Shown: piece after piece, positions 44,229 through 56,497 of the stretch
Numbering within the stretch: position 1 is the first letter of the stretch
How the letters are laid out: each line of letters starts with the position of its first letter
Assembly (NCBI GenBank): GCA_030867875.1
Contig: JAOWCC010000577.1
Span: 144,328,344-144,392,343, forward strand
Direction of reading: 5' to 3'
DNA from: Actinernus sp. WN-2022
Lineage: Eukaryota > Cnidaria > Anthozoa > Actiniaria > Actinernidae
DNA length: 64,000 bases
Made by a program: the position numbers and the translations under genes
The notes under the pieces: generated by a model
The model's database searches: none
What the model was told of the DNA's origin: nothing
The model's input: only the letters and a program-made list of their open reading frames with translations

Positions 44229-47200
44229 GCAATTATAGAGACTTGCGTCATTTTTTTTTTGAAAAACTAGTATTAATACTGACTCAGAATTACTTCGCCT
44301 CAACTGCTTCCTCAAGTACAAATAAAAAGCAAAGCAACGTCACAGAATTCATGGTCACGGCACATTTTAATGCGGATTACAAATATGATAAAGACGAAGT
44401 TTGACAGCTAGGGAAATTACACGATGGTGACTTTGGCCTTCGTTGTAGCCGCATCATCATTCAGTGGCCATCCAGCTCGCTTGGTAGACCACAACACACC
44501 GTTAAAAATGGACATTGGACACCCTCCCCTAAAAAATGATATTGAAGAAACCAGTAAACGCTTATCGTGAGTTTAAGTAAGGCGATAAAGCATAAAAGAA
44601 GCTGGAAGAGTGCGAAATGCTTTGCTAAAATTCAAGCAAATTCTGTGCTCCGCCATGCATCAAAGCAAGTAGTTTATGAATAGGCTTACTAACATTAGGA
44701 TTAAAGTCACTGACTGCAGTGTGTCCACACGCTCCAGTTAGATTCATGTCAGACAAGTCTACCTATTCCACGTGAAAAATAGGAAAATAGTTTCGCATGC
44801 GAGCGTTTTCTTCAAAGGCGTAGTTTTTAATCTTTAACTGATCAGAAGTGAATAAAAACTGTTACTGATAAATGTTAGTAATTGATCACTTTAACGCGCC
44901 ACCTATAAAGGACCAGTTTTTCCATTGCAAGTGATATCTATAACGGTGAACTAATTTACCAAGATTGTCGTGACACAGTAAAAAGTGAAGGCAGTTGCAT
45001 TTATTTTAGTATGCTTATTTGAAGTACATCGATAACATTTTTGTACGATGTTATGTTAAAGATTATGTTGACGTGCGCTTCCTGTTATTCTGGAAAATTT
45101 GGAACTCTGTCTCACTTTTGTCAAAGTGGTAAGAAAAATGATGTTCCTTTAGAGACTTTCAGACAAATATAGATTATCGATCAGTTTAATTGTGGTTTTG
45201 TTGCACGTCGTTGTGATTATGGTGGGCAATATTTCAATTGTGTTCAATAACCTTTTCACGAGGCAGCTTATAACATTGGCTTGGTTTTAGGGAGAGGATC
45301 GCGGGCTCGCCGAAATACCTAGTCTACTTTATACTAATCTTCTGATTGCTGTTTGTAATTTTAAATGCTAGCTCAGAATGAACTCTGTTAAGTGAAACGT
45401 CAAATATTTATTAACTAAACTTCACTGCCTGAGGTGTACAGCTGCTTTCCAATGGTGACACAATTACTCTCCGAAGAAACAACTTGATTAAAAAAAGAAT
45501 GGATTCGTTTAAACTATTGGTAGGGTCTCATTGAGAAAAATAAAGGAAAACGTCAAGCATCTAAATACAGTTAAACTGGCTACAAGCTGTGAGGAAAACC
45601 TTTATTTCAATGTGGCTGACTCTGTAATTAAATTCTGCTGGTAGTAATGAATCCTTGTTTTGTTCCTGGTTATTTAATGCTGAATAACGTTAGGCAAACG
45701 TAGCTAATTAACTATACATTTCTAAGGCTAACTAGAACTATCTTCTTCGTTTGTCTAACCACCACGCGATTGTTAATAAACATTTGAGTCATTAAAGTTT
45801 GGATGTTTTGGAGTACGAGATGATAATATCTACTTTATCAGTATACAGCCCTCTTTAATACCTCTTAAAGGGATTTTTGGCGCTCAAGATAACTTAGCGG
45901 GGACAGCTGCTTGCAAAGAACACGAGAAAGAGGTGATTTATTGCTCCTAATTATTTTGACATTCTCTGAATCATATCACAAACTACCAGGTTTAGCAAAG
46001 CTACCAGATGGCCTCAACAAAATGTTTTTTTCTCCAGTTCAATGGAAACATGCTAACTGATCCACACATTGGTTAGTTAAAACTGACTAATTTCGTACGA
46101 CTTCAGTTTTACAAATTAAGCATTTTGCAGCAACATAATACTGTATTTGAGAATTGAATACCGAATGTAAACTCTCAAAGTCAAAGATCATATATACTTT
46201 TGTATTTTTGATATAAGTTTCTATAGTTGTGATGAACGAGTTAAAATGATGACCTTAGTTTTCAGGAAATAAGAAGAAAAGTTGGTTAAAAGTTGGCAGA
46301 ACGTATAACCAGCCTTCTGATAAAAGAAAAAGGGTATGGCCAAATTCTTTAAATAGATGTAACCGGTGCTGTAGGGCATGCACATTGAAGTGATCTAATG
46401 TGCCTTTTCCTGTGCGATAGACATTGCAGTCAGTTTTTAAATTCCATTCAGTTGTTTCTTTTGAATTTTTATGGAAGAAATCTAGTGTAAAAGTTACATC
46501 TGTGTTGTAAGCCATTGTAATTCAACCCCTCATTTTCTATTTTAGTGACCGCTCCTTGCAGGGCTGCAACTCGGTAATAATGACCGACTCATAATCAGAC
46601 ATGGAGCATGGAAAACTGAAAACACGATTGCACGCTTCCCAGCACAGTTACATCCCTCAAATTTCGATATGTTAATCTTTTACCTGGTATCTTAAGTTTG
46701 TATCTGAATAATATTTCATAAATTCGATTTTACGGATTTTATTTGGCGTCGGATTCCCATCGATTCCCATCGATTCGCGCCATGTTTGCACCCTTTTCAA
46801 AATGTCGGAGTTTATAGGATCGGGGAAGGTTTCTTTCAAGTGGCTGAGTCTTCATTAGATACTATGAGCTCAAACCCCTCTTGGATATCAAATCTAAAAG
46901 TATACATATGTAGTAAAATATTTTAAACAGACTTGTTTAATTTGCATGCATGCATTATTCACACGTAAATCAAACAGCAATTAAGTGTAGAGTGATGGCC
47001 AGTCTTTGTCAGTCCACTCAGAGTCATTGAAACTCCATTAAAGTCAAATTTTCAGCTTTGCCCTGCAGTACTAGTCGGTAAACTATAAAAGTTAGATATA
47101 ACTTTAAAGAGTCCTCAAATAATAAAACAGTCACTAAATGAAACAGAGACTGCTATTTTTTCCGAATCCATAACATTAGTAATTTGGCCCCAAGCACAAG

Positions 47201-48989
47201 ATCATTAGCAATTGTATGATAATCCAGCTAGACAAATGCTTCTTAAGTGCTCGGATGTCTTTTCAGAGAATAGAAACCACCGAAAGGGCGGGCTACGACA
47301 CAATCCCGAGCCTTTTTATATTATGAACTACTTTTGCAGATGACAACTCAGATTGCGATAATACTTCTCACAGCCAGTATATTAAGGCTTCAGGAGGCAG
47401 TCATTTTGAATCACCAGCAGACTATTCTACTCAGTATTAATGACAAATCGTTTTGAGTTCAGGCTTCCACGAGCTAGCAGTTTTGGCAATAGTATTATTA
47501 ACTGACACTGATCCGTTTGTAACCTGACTTGTTATATACTTTCTAAAACCTTAAAACATATTTATAGATCAATGCGATTGGGAACCCACTAAAACAGTGG
47601 TTCGGTTTTGTTCAAGCATTAAGCGATAAAGAAAACCCTTCGAATGATTGGTTGATTTACGGATTAGGAACTTGACGATGGAAACCTGAAGGATTGCAGC
47701 ATGATTGATGAGAAAAAGTTGGATCAGCCTTTCCAAGTTTATTCTGGTGTTTTTAAGATTTCCCCTTCATACATTATTTGTATATTCAGTTTAGTGTTCA
47801 AATGGTATTCCCTTTATTAATCCGGAGGCTATTTGACCTAGTATTTAAGTTGTTTAAAACGTAGGTTTGACCAAAAAAAACACCAACACCCTGCTCACTG
47901 CCAATTTAACGTTAAGCTAAATTAGCTTTAATGCTTGATCGAAGGCCCCCACGAAAACTAAATTCACGCTATTTCTCACAAGCATGCATGTACATGTGGT
48001 ACTCAGTGTCCACAAACAGAATCGGCTAATAACTTATTCTAAGGTTTTGATTTTAACATATTTTCCCACTTCGGAAGTCGGCAAATCCCTTGAATTTTTC
48101 CAAATTTCACCTGCCGGTATTCTTGACATTGTGATCATGTTGGAGAATTGCTTTTACATAAAACGCTCAGGGCCAGGTCTTTCATGCAGTAATTGCCTTT
48201 TCCCACTCAAATTGCTTTAGTTTTGCTTTGTTTTCTTTTCAAAAATCTTCAGGCTGATCCTTTTATCAGATAAATGGAGTACTACAGTGACATTCACTGG
48301 ATATTTATCAAACAAAACTCAACGGGGAGTGTTTTGTCAATTGCTGCTTTTCTTTTGCATGCTATGTATAACAAATTTATATCAATTAGTTTCACTGACG
48401 GCGGCACTATCACTAAAAAGACCTAACAATTCTGCTTACTCTGCCTGACTCTAGATAGGCTAACCAGCAAGATTTCTCGTATTGAAAATAATTGGCGAAG
48501 TGGAACTCTCAAAATGTGTCATGCAATAAACAGTTCTTCATGAGCAGTTGTTGTTTAAAGCAACGTGAGCGACACGGGAAACATGTTTTCGTTCAGTCTT
48601 TTTGAGGAGGCTCGCATCAGCTATGCCTGATTGAGATAAAGTACAGTATACCTGTCCAGTAAATTCTCTTTACAGCGGAACAGGCAACTCTGATCTGATC
48701 AATTTGGTGCCGCTCTTTGAGTAGTTCATGTCAAGACACGAAGTCTGGCCAGTGGAAGCTTATCTAATTTGAAATTCGTGTGTGTGGTTATATTTTAAGA
48801 ATTAGACAGCTTAGCTCATTTTTGTGAAAGAAAGAAATCAACTTTTCATAGGATAGAAGCAAAGGTGAAATAAAAACAGGCGATTGATAGTAGATATGAG
48901 GCCAGTAGCGAAATCCATGTAATTATCGTTCTTATTTCCCTTGCCGCTAGAGGGATCATATTCTGTCGCTCCGCGCATGGCTAATTAAC
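44229..48989. other. 4.8 kb without recognised features
   Basis: AT-rich, unique-looking. Only short ORFs occur. An 86-codon minus-strand ORF with ATG at 46515 has no recognisable family. No strong inverted or tandem repeats were found. Confidence 0.4.
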
Positions 48990-49278
48990 AATTAGACCCG
49001 CAGCCCGAATGGGCTACGAGTCAATAGCCCATGAGGCGCAGCCGAATGGGCTATTTAACTCGTAGCCCATGAGGGCGAGAGGTCTAATTGCTTTAGTATA
49101 AACTAACTAGTCGGACAGTAGAAAATAATAGAAAGAAACAAATTGAAGTTGAAAACATTGAATTGTTTCGTGAAAATGCGTGCGGGTTTTCTCCACCATG
49201 GGCTATCACAAATAGACCTATAGTAGGGTAGCCAATCAGAATACAGGATTTGTAATAGTCCACTAGTTGGTTTATACT
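48990..49278. mobile_element. Nested palindromic element pair
   Basis: AATTAGACC..GCCC and its complement ending GGTCTAATT bracket 48990-49089, an almost complete palindrome with repeated GAATGGGCTA words. AGTATAAACTAACTAGT (49095-49111) is then matched in inverse by ACTAGTTGGTTTATACT (49262-49278). These are two adjoining or nested foldback elements. Confidence 0.75.
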
Positions 49279-50499
49279 AATTACTGTTATCACTTCCGGT
49301 TTGATCTTAGTATCCCACTCACTTTAAATGTAACTGACTTCAAAATGCAAAGAGTCACATACAGTACTAGGAGTATCTACAGGTCTTTTTTATTGATAAT
49401 AAATACAGTTTTCTTTTTTTGCGGTTGGGAGGTCAACCTGTTTATTGAGCTCCTCTTATCAGTCAAAGTACTGACTGTTAGGCATTCCAATAAAATAGCA
49501 TCACGGCTTGGTGTGTATAGTTCAAGATAGCAATTGTAAGGTCTAAATAAATTAGGTCATCACCATTTCAAATCGTCCGTCCGACCCAAAATGTTGGCTT
49601 TTTGATTTAAAAATAAAAAAAGAGTATAATGAAGCGAAAGAGACCATGCAAATCAATTGAAAGGTCAGTGAATACGGAAAGTCGCATACAATTTCAGCTC
49701 TAAAAATCTCATAACCTTTATCATTTAAAACGCAAACAGAGATTGGGTTTCCTGTGCTTTAGCGAACTTATCGTATCGATAAGAAACGGGAAAAGGTAGG
49801 TAGTCGACCTCGTGTCACCCTTGATAAATTCACAGGATAAATAAACTTCTCTTCAATTAAACAAAATCTTGTTTAAAAATGAACGACATAAACTTCACCT
49901 TTCAACGGCTTCAAAGAAACCGCGAGGTTATTCCGCATTAAATATGATAAGTCATTGGCCGGTATCCCTTCAACCAAGCCAATTGAATTCACCCAATTTT
50001 CTTCAAACTTGAACCTAAACTAATTTCGTTTCACAAATCTCTTGCCGGGTGCAGTTGATGTGCTTTAATTAGTGTTTGGATCGTTTTTAGGAAGCCAGGT
50101 GCAAGGTGTTTTACTTCGACCTCTTGAGTTAACTAACAAACAACAACAACACATAATGACAAGGCTGAAACAAGCAGTATACGCGTACAGAAAACTTACT
50201 TTGCCCTCATTTTTTAAGGATCTACTTCAACATGTCCTTGTCAGCCAGTGACAGTGAAATCTTAATTTGCTAAGAATTTCTCGTTGTGGTTAGAAACACT
50301 TTATAATTCCTAATAATAATGTTCAAGTAATAAATAGTACTTCAGTGAAGGGGCACTTTACAGCAGTTAAAAATGGTATGATAAAAAGAACCGAATTTTT
50401 TTTTTTTTTTCGATATTCAGTGAAATTTTAGAGTAAAGCTTAGAGCAAATTAGGATGGGACGGTCGAACTTGCTGTGACAAAATAATATTATTTCCAGC
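49279..50499. other. No gene recognised
   Basis: AT-rich. A poly-T run lies at about 50398-50410. Nothing else is supported. Confidence 0.4.
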
Positions 50500-50830
50500 T
50501 AAGAGGGCGCCTAACTGCTGTACCCATCCCCCGGGTTGACTCGTATTGTGGTTCGTGCTGCTGCTCAGTGTCCGCGCCCAACGCGCCACGATCACGTGAC
50601 ACGGTAGCCGCACGTCCACCATTCAATGAACGCGTTTCCGTAATGTAATTGACAAAATGACAAAGCCTATTGTGTGTGACCCTAACAAGTCAGTGAGCCA
50701 ACAAACACGTAACTACAACCCTATTTATCAGGTGGTACTCTCAACGGAGGTAAAGCTAGCTTCGGTCCACACGACGAACAAGTTCTCAGCATTCCCCGCT
50801 GTTCAAATTACGAATTCAACAGAAGAAGGT
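50500..50830 (+). promoter_or_regulatory. CpG-rich island, possible promoter/5' exon
   Basis: Against an AT-rich background this stretch is dense in CG dinucleotides (GTCCGCGCCCAACGCGCCACG, split here as GTCCGCGCCC and AACGCGCCACG near 50570-50591) and has an E-box-like palindrome in ATCACGTGAC. It ends with ACAGAAGAAG|GTTAGT at about 50828, a fair splice donor on the plus strand. It could be the promoter and noncoding first exon of a plus-strand gene, conceivably the DMRT gene 9.5 kb downstream. There is no direct proof. Confidence 0.3.
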
Positions 50831-53800
50831 TAGTACGTGAATTTTTTCATATTGAAAATTTCTAAGTTTGAGTTTAAATCAAAGAGATTTTTAACACATC
50901 GCCTTACTCATTAACAAATTGGCCTTCACTCGCTTTGTGGTTCAATTAATCCTTTACACAGTTCCTCATTCAAGGATATGTATCGAGCGCGGTCACAGAA
51001 ATTTCGAATTCTTTAGGCTTATTTCTTTAGCATCTAAAATTCTGATCATTAAAGTAGTGTAATTTTTGAATTTCATTGAAGCGAGACCTGCCTTTTCCCC
51101 CGGATAACGATTTTCGCGAGGCGCATGAAGAATTACATTGACTATTTAATTTGTACTGGTACAAGGCAAATAGCATGAGCTGAACTGCGAATGTCTAACG
51201 AATGTTTTTTTCACTTTGGCGTTCTAAGTCATGTACACATCTCAAATCATTTCATCAAATGACCTCCCAGGAGATCACGGAACAACGAATTACCCTAGGA
51301 ACGTCCTCAGAAAAAAACAATCACATAAAGCATTAGAAGAGCTCTTCAGAATGAATCTTAATGCGCTAAAGGTTTTGAAAAGAAGGAATGAGTGGCTCGG
51401 AAAAGTTTTCGTGACTTTCTTTATTCGCCCAGATTATCAATTTAACCCCATCGTGTACCTTGTTGTATAAAGTTACGCCTAAATGTAATCCCATATTTCA
51501 GTAAAGTACGTACTTGTTTAGTACATCAGATCTATTTATAAACCGCATGCTTCAGATCAGAGGAAGAATCTACACACACATCTCAAGCGGCCACGTTTTA
51601 CTTCTCTCAGAACTCCTGTTACGCTTTAAATTCAACTTAACATTGCAATTCCTTTGAATAAATTATTTACAAATTATCTCATCTGTTATTGTTAAAACCC
51701 TCTAAGGCACCCCACGAATTCGGCTAATAAGTCGCATTTCTTGTTAAGAAAGCTTTCAGGCTAAGCTATATTTAGATGTGTAGTTATCCTGTACTGTACC
51801 GAGAATACAGAGTACAGAGACAAAAGCGGTTGGTGAATAGCCCGATAAGATACAGTTTAAAATTTGCCTGTCATCAGCATCTGATGTTGTTTCGCTGTCT
51901 CCTGGCTCATTTATTAGACTAATTACAGCTCGACGCTGACACAAGGTAAAAGTAATTTTCCTTCTTCCCCTTTACCCTTGGGCCTTTTATACTGGTATTT
52001 ATTACATGTAATAAAACACTTCTGCTATTGGTACTCTTCATAAGTCGCACGAAAGCGTACTGGATAACTCTCTCGTCGTTACTTAAAGATGTAAAAAGCA
52101 CGGATTTTAACTACGCAAAGAGATAACGTGGAGACAAGGTCTGAACTCATTAATCCGTTAGTGCGTGATCGTCCAAGTATCGTACGTTGGCGGTGTAATC
52201 CGCCCGTTAGTGTTGGACATCCTTCCTTTTCGTTTAAACAACCAAGCTAGTTTAGTTATAGTTATGAGCCTTTGTACTCGTAAAATGTTTGCTGTATTGA
52301 CGCTTGAAATTCAATTTTCCAGACCCCGAACAGGTGTTATAACAGGACTTGATTTCTTTCACTTTCACCTCCAAAATGATCTCCCCTACTGTTCAACATG
52401 TTTATGATGATGAACTATTCGAGAATGTCCGCCTCTGAGACCCACAAAATGTCGGAAAATAGCACCAACGTCCGGCCACAACTACTGCCGGTCTTGAGTG
52501 GAAAAACAACCATTTAATATTTCAAGACAAAGCGAGTTAGGTACGTGAGCTAACTGCGGAAACAATTCCATGGCTTTGATATACAGGAAGCTTTGGTTAC
52601 TTGAAATTACTAGTAAGCTCCCGATCCCCGATGTTTTAAGAGATCTTCTAATGATCCGAAACCTGAAACTGAAAAGTTAGTGGGTGGTTTGGAGAGCCAA
52701 AGAAAAGCAAATAGAATCTTCAGTTTGTAATGTAAACATTAGTTTAACCCTGTAGTGCGCCTCGAACGCGTACGTTCTTGATTTGTGGCTCTGGCGTGAT
52801 GTGTAAAAACATTTTCCGTGACTCTCTCGGTAAATAACAGTTCCCATGAACTACAATGCATAGCCAATGCAATCGCTTCGTTCAAGTGTGATCCATTTTG
52901 TGGTTTCCTAGCTACCAAAAACCAAACGAAAACATTACAGAAAGACCGTACATTAGAAATACCATGGCAATAAGTAAGTCTTTGAAATGATTGGAAGTCT
53001 GCAGTAGTTTGTGGTAGAATCAGTGGAGTCTCGGCCAATTTGTCATGCAAATTGTCTCTTGGCTAAGCCAATGTGTGTTTTAATTAATCTCTTGAACAAT
53101 AACTTTTAAAATGCTCTTACAGAATTCACGGGCCGTTGAACTCATGCTTTTCCGTTCCCGCGGGTAACTGAAAAGTACTTACTGATAAATGTGTCGATAT
53201 ACTTGATAGACGTCGCGGTCTTCGCCTTGGCTTTCTTAGTTCTCGTTCCCAAAGTATGATACGAATAAAGATAGTTCAGTTCCGCTTTGAAACTGTTACC
53301 AAAACCTCATAGATAGGAAGGACTACATAATATCGGTTATTACACATGTACATGTTTTATATGCTTTGAATTTTCGCGAGGTAAAGAAACCAAGCCACGT
53401 GTTTCTTATCTCTCTTCTAAGGCTTAAAAATCCGCTTTAGACTAAAAATTACCCTTTTCTCTCCCATTTGGCTAGGCACTAATAAGATCTGCGGGTGTTT
53501 ATGAAGTACCGTACTTTTTCAATAAAACAACTCTAATGTCCGAACCAGCAGAAAAGCTGTTTTCACTGGCGAGAAATTACGGTATATTTTTCACGTAATA
53601 ATGTAAAGTAGTTTTAGTCAGTACCTTAGTCATTAGTAATATAAAGTAGTTTTTAGTGCTTTTAATTACACGACCCCACAAACTGCAAGCTTTAATATTC
53701 ATCGTGTTTAAATAAAGGCCATCTATATATCTAAATCGTCTGTGTTCAAGATGATTTATCCAAAATTGTTTACTTATCTACATAAAGCTGACTTGGGGCA

Positions 53801-54369
53801 TTGTAATATTTCTGAAAATGTTTCGTTTCGTTATATGTTCTCAGATTATTTTGCTCCTGTAATGAATTAGTTGTTCACATTTGAGAATAAAGTTGTTCTG
53901 ATTTTTTAAAATATTTTTTTTTTAAATTTAGAAACTGGAGGGGAGAATAAGCGGCGGACCAGGATTTTTCCCAGAGAAATGTACGAACTTCTGCTTCTGC
54001 ATATATTCTAAGTTTATGATTTTCTCAAGCGCGCTGGCTGGGTGAATTTCCGCTTGAGCCTGTACCAAAATACTGCATTTTTATTGTTTTAAAACTGACA
54101 AATAAAGAAAATCACAGGAAGCTCTGAGTCGTACAAATATAAGAGTATTTAGTTATTGTTTTTACATTCTCTCCATGAATGATAAGAATATTCTTCAGAT
54201 TAGTCGTGCGTACATAAGACAAATCATGGATCTATTTGACGAAAATATAAATTAGCATATACAGATCACATATATATTTCTATTCAATTATTATTCTTTA
54301 AGACTATATAAATCTAGATGTATACATATATACGGTTCCCTTAATTAATTGACTTATTATTATTATATA
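50831..54369. other. No gene recognised
   Basis: Unique-looking AT-rich DNA. A 79-codon ATG ORF at 51231-51470 and a 103-codon minus-strand frame at 52739-53050 match nothing recognisable. No clear repeats were found. Confidence 0.4.
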
Positions 54370-54384
54370 TATATGTATACTTTT

Positions 54385-54450
54385 TATCAACTGACGAAGG
54401 CCGAAACGTTTTGATTAAATTTTTAACAACGGTCAAGAGTTGCTCCTGTT
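54385..54450 (+). ncRNA. Solo hammerhead-like core motif
   Basis: CTGACGAAGGCCGAAACG at 54391-54408 has the CUGANGA core, a minimal helix II and GAAA. AACAACGGTC about 25 nt later supplies a GTC triplet with a CGTT/AACG stem (one bulged G). Helix I is not convincing. The motif is the form seen at the ends of Penelope-like elements, but no element body is attached. Confidence 0.35.
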
Positions 54451-54516
54451 CAAATCAGTATTTCATACACAAATTTATATATACATGTACTATTAATATA
54501 TATATATATTATATAT

Positions 54517-54606
54517 AATAATCAGAATAAAGGTGAAAGAGAAAAATATGCCCTGAATGGGATTCGAACCCACCCATTTTTCTCTTTCACCTTTATTCTG
54601 ATTATT
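54517..54606. mobile_element. Perfect 31-bp inverted repeat around a tRNA-like B box
   Basis: AATAATCAGAATAAAGGTGA continuing to 54547 is exactly complementary to 54576-54606. The 28-nt loop contains GGGATTCGAACCCACC, the complement of a tRNA T-arm/B-box. It may be a processed SINE snapback or a foldback that captured a tRNA arm. Confidence 0.8.
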
Positions 54607-54640
54607 AATATTAGGGATGGGTTTCTTCTCTCTATATACT

Positions 54641-54806
54641 TAATATATAGAGGATATTACATGGCCGCGCGGAGATACCGATTTTATCTTCGAGTGTTGA
54701 TGAAATATCTTACGAGTGAGCGCAGCGAACGAGTAAGATACTCATCAACACGAGAAGATAAAATCCGTATCTCCAAGCGGCCATGTAATGTTCTGTTTAA
54801 TATATA
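54641..54806. mobile_element. Foldback element around GAGTGAGCGCAGCGAACGAG
   Basis: Arms TTACATGGCCGC...GGAGATAC and TTTTATCTTCG...TGTTGATGA are matched by complements ending GCGGCCATGTAA. The centre is the G/C-rich GAGCGCAGCGAAC loop near 54717-54731. Non-coding. Confidence 0.8.
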
Positions 54807-54984
54807 ATTATTGATGAAATACTAGTTTCAATCTCTTACTAAAAAGGCTAGAAATCTTTGAAATCGGGTCATATTTTCAAAAGTGATATCTTCACGTGTG
54901 AAGATATCATTTATATCTTCACGTGTGAAGATATCACTTATTAGAAAGAAATATACACTGGTATTTCATCGAAAATTATATATT
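54807..54984. mobile_element. Foldback element with doubled CTTCACGTGTGAAG palindrome
   Basis: TTGATGAAATAC and GTATTTCATCGAA form the outer inverted repeat. Two perfect palindromes, ATATCTTCACGTGTGAAGAT each, lie at about 54886-54909 and 54915-54940. It directly abuts the preceding foldback. Non-coding. Confidence 0.75.
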
Positions 54985-56159
54985 AAATATATATATTATA
55001 TATATTATTGGATTCTCACTGATGTACATGTACTGTGTATATAGTACTTAACTATCGACTCAGATTGGGCTGCCTCTGAGGAAACAAGGAAAAGAGGGCT
55101 TCTAAAATAAAACAGTGTGACTGACATAAACCGGTCCGATGAATTGCATTTCTTGATTATTCAAGTGAGAATGACAAAGTGAGTGTGTTGTCAGGTGCCT
55201 CAACTGAATACTTTCTTAGATGTTCGGGCATGCTTGTTACCAAAATATATTCTTAAGACGATGAAAATTGAGATTTATAATTTTGGGTGGGAAAGGTTAG
55301 GCATTGCGTATAATTACCGTCTACGTCAAGAGAGATTAGGAACAGGGCCGTGAGATAACCTTATCGAATAAATATTGGAACTGTACTCTGCACGCAATAT
55401 TGTGTTTTATAGCCAAATCATGGTGCTCATATTTTATGTAAATTTCGTCAGAATGAATTTAGAAAACACGAGAGGCTATGCACATAAATACCATGCTTAG
55501 ATATTACTAAATGGGGTTTATCCATCCAAAGATAGCCGGTATTAAAGTACTGGTTCTTGCGTGCTGCAGGGTCTTGGTAGACACCTAGCTTGAACGTCAG
55601 AGAATTCATCGCTTCACTGAAATATATCCACGAGTTCGGCTTGTTGAAAGACATCGAATTATCCAGCAGTTAACAGCTCTCTTTGTTCAGCAATACCAGG
55701 CAGAGTAATACGTCATGCAAGAAGGGAATATTCCTTCACTGGATGAAAATAACTTGACCTGATAATCTATGAAGCTGAAGAGTCACTTGAAATGCGGCTA
55801 ATAGATTAGAATCCTGACAGGCTGGGTACTGTACTAGTTTTGGTACAAACATGAGGCAAAAATAGAAGCGAAGTCACTCATCAAACATATTAATTATCAT
55901 CACCATGTATAGGACTGAACGCAAACGGAAATACATCAACCAGCTTGTTTTCGGCAACAGAATTAAATTTGTTGGATTCAGACATTTCCGAGATTCTGTA
56001 GTCAGTATTATGAGCCTGAGAGAATAAATGAAACGTTCATATATATGTCATACATAATTAGAATATTCTGATCGTTTCTCGACCTTAGTGTAATCAGACT
56101 CATGCGTAGTGAGCGACCTCGTGATCCTCGTGATGAGAATTGTATGGCAATTCCGCCCG
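54985..56159. other. No gene recognised
   Basis: AT-rich and unique-looking. A 68-codon minus-strand ORF with ATG at 55654 is not recognisable. Confidence 0.4.
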
Positions 56160-56232
56160 TACAATCCGATGGTGCAGGTAGTGGTTATCACGTCCGCAAA
56201 TGAGGTTCGAGTCACGCCGTCGAACCACATTT
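56160..56232 (+). pseudogene. Decayed tRNA-like sequence (Val-like)
   Basis: GGTGCAGGTAGTGGTTATCA resembles the D-arm/A-box of tRNA-Val, and GGTTCGAGTCACGCC resembles a T-arm/B-box. The anticodon arm is too short and stems pair poorly, so it is not a working tRNA. It ends GAACCAC. It may be a pseudogene or SINE head. Confidence 0.45.
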
Positions 56233-56476
56233 GTGATTATTCTGCTACTCGCTATCCACGTGGTTAGCATACCTTAAACGACTTTTAGTTGACCATACTA
56301 TGGACTATTCTGTGTCGTCTATAACCCGAAATGCCACATATTTTAACGAAAAACCCGGACCCTGAAATCGAAATTAGGTTCAAACCTAGACTGCGTAGCG
56401 GCCTTTTATATTTGTCCCAGTGAATCAGTTTTGATGAGTTGAGCGCGAAGCGGCCCCTCTGCACATGTATAATACG

Positions 56477-56497
56477 CCCCCCCCCCCCCCCCCCCCC
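56477..56497. repeat. C21 homopolymer tract
   Basis: Twenty-one consecutive C, the same length as the tract at 3021-3041. Length is likely uncertain. Confidence 0.95.

Noticed and set aside
46255..46515. 86-codon minus-strand ORF with ATG
   Set aside because: No family, no neighbours, composition like background.
52739..53050. 103-codon minus-strand ORF
   Set aside because: No recognisable domain and no splice context; likely chance.
55448..55654. 68-codon minus-strand ORF
   Set aside because: Looks plausible as protein but has no recognised family or adjacent exons.
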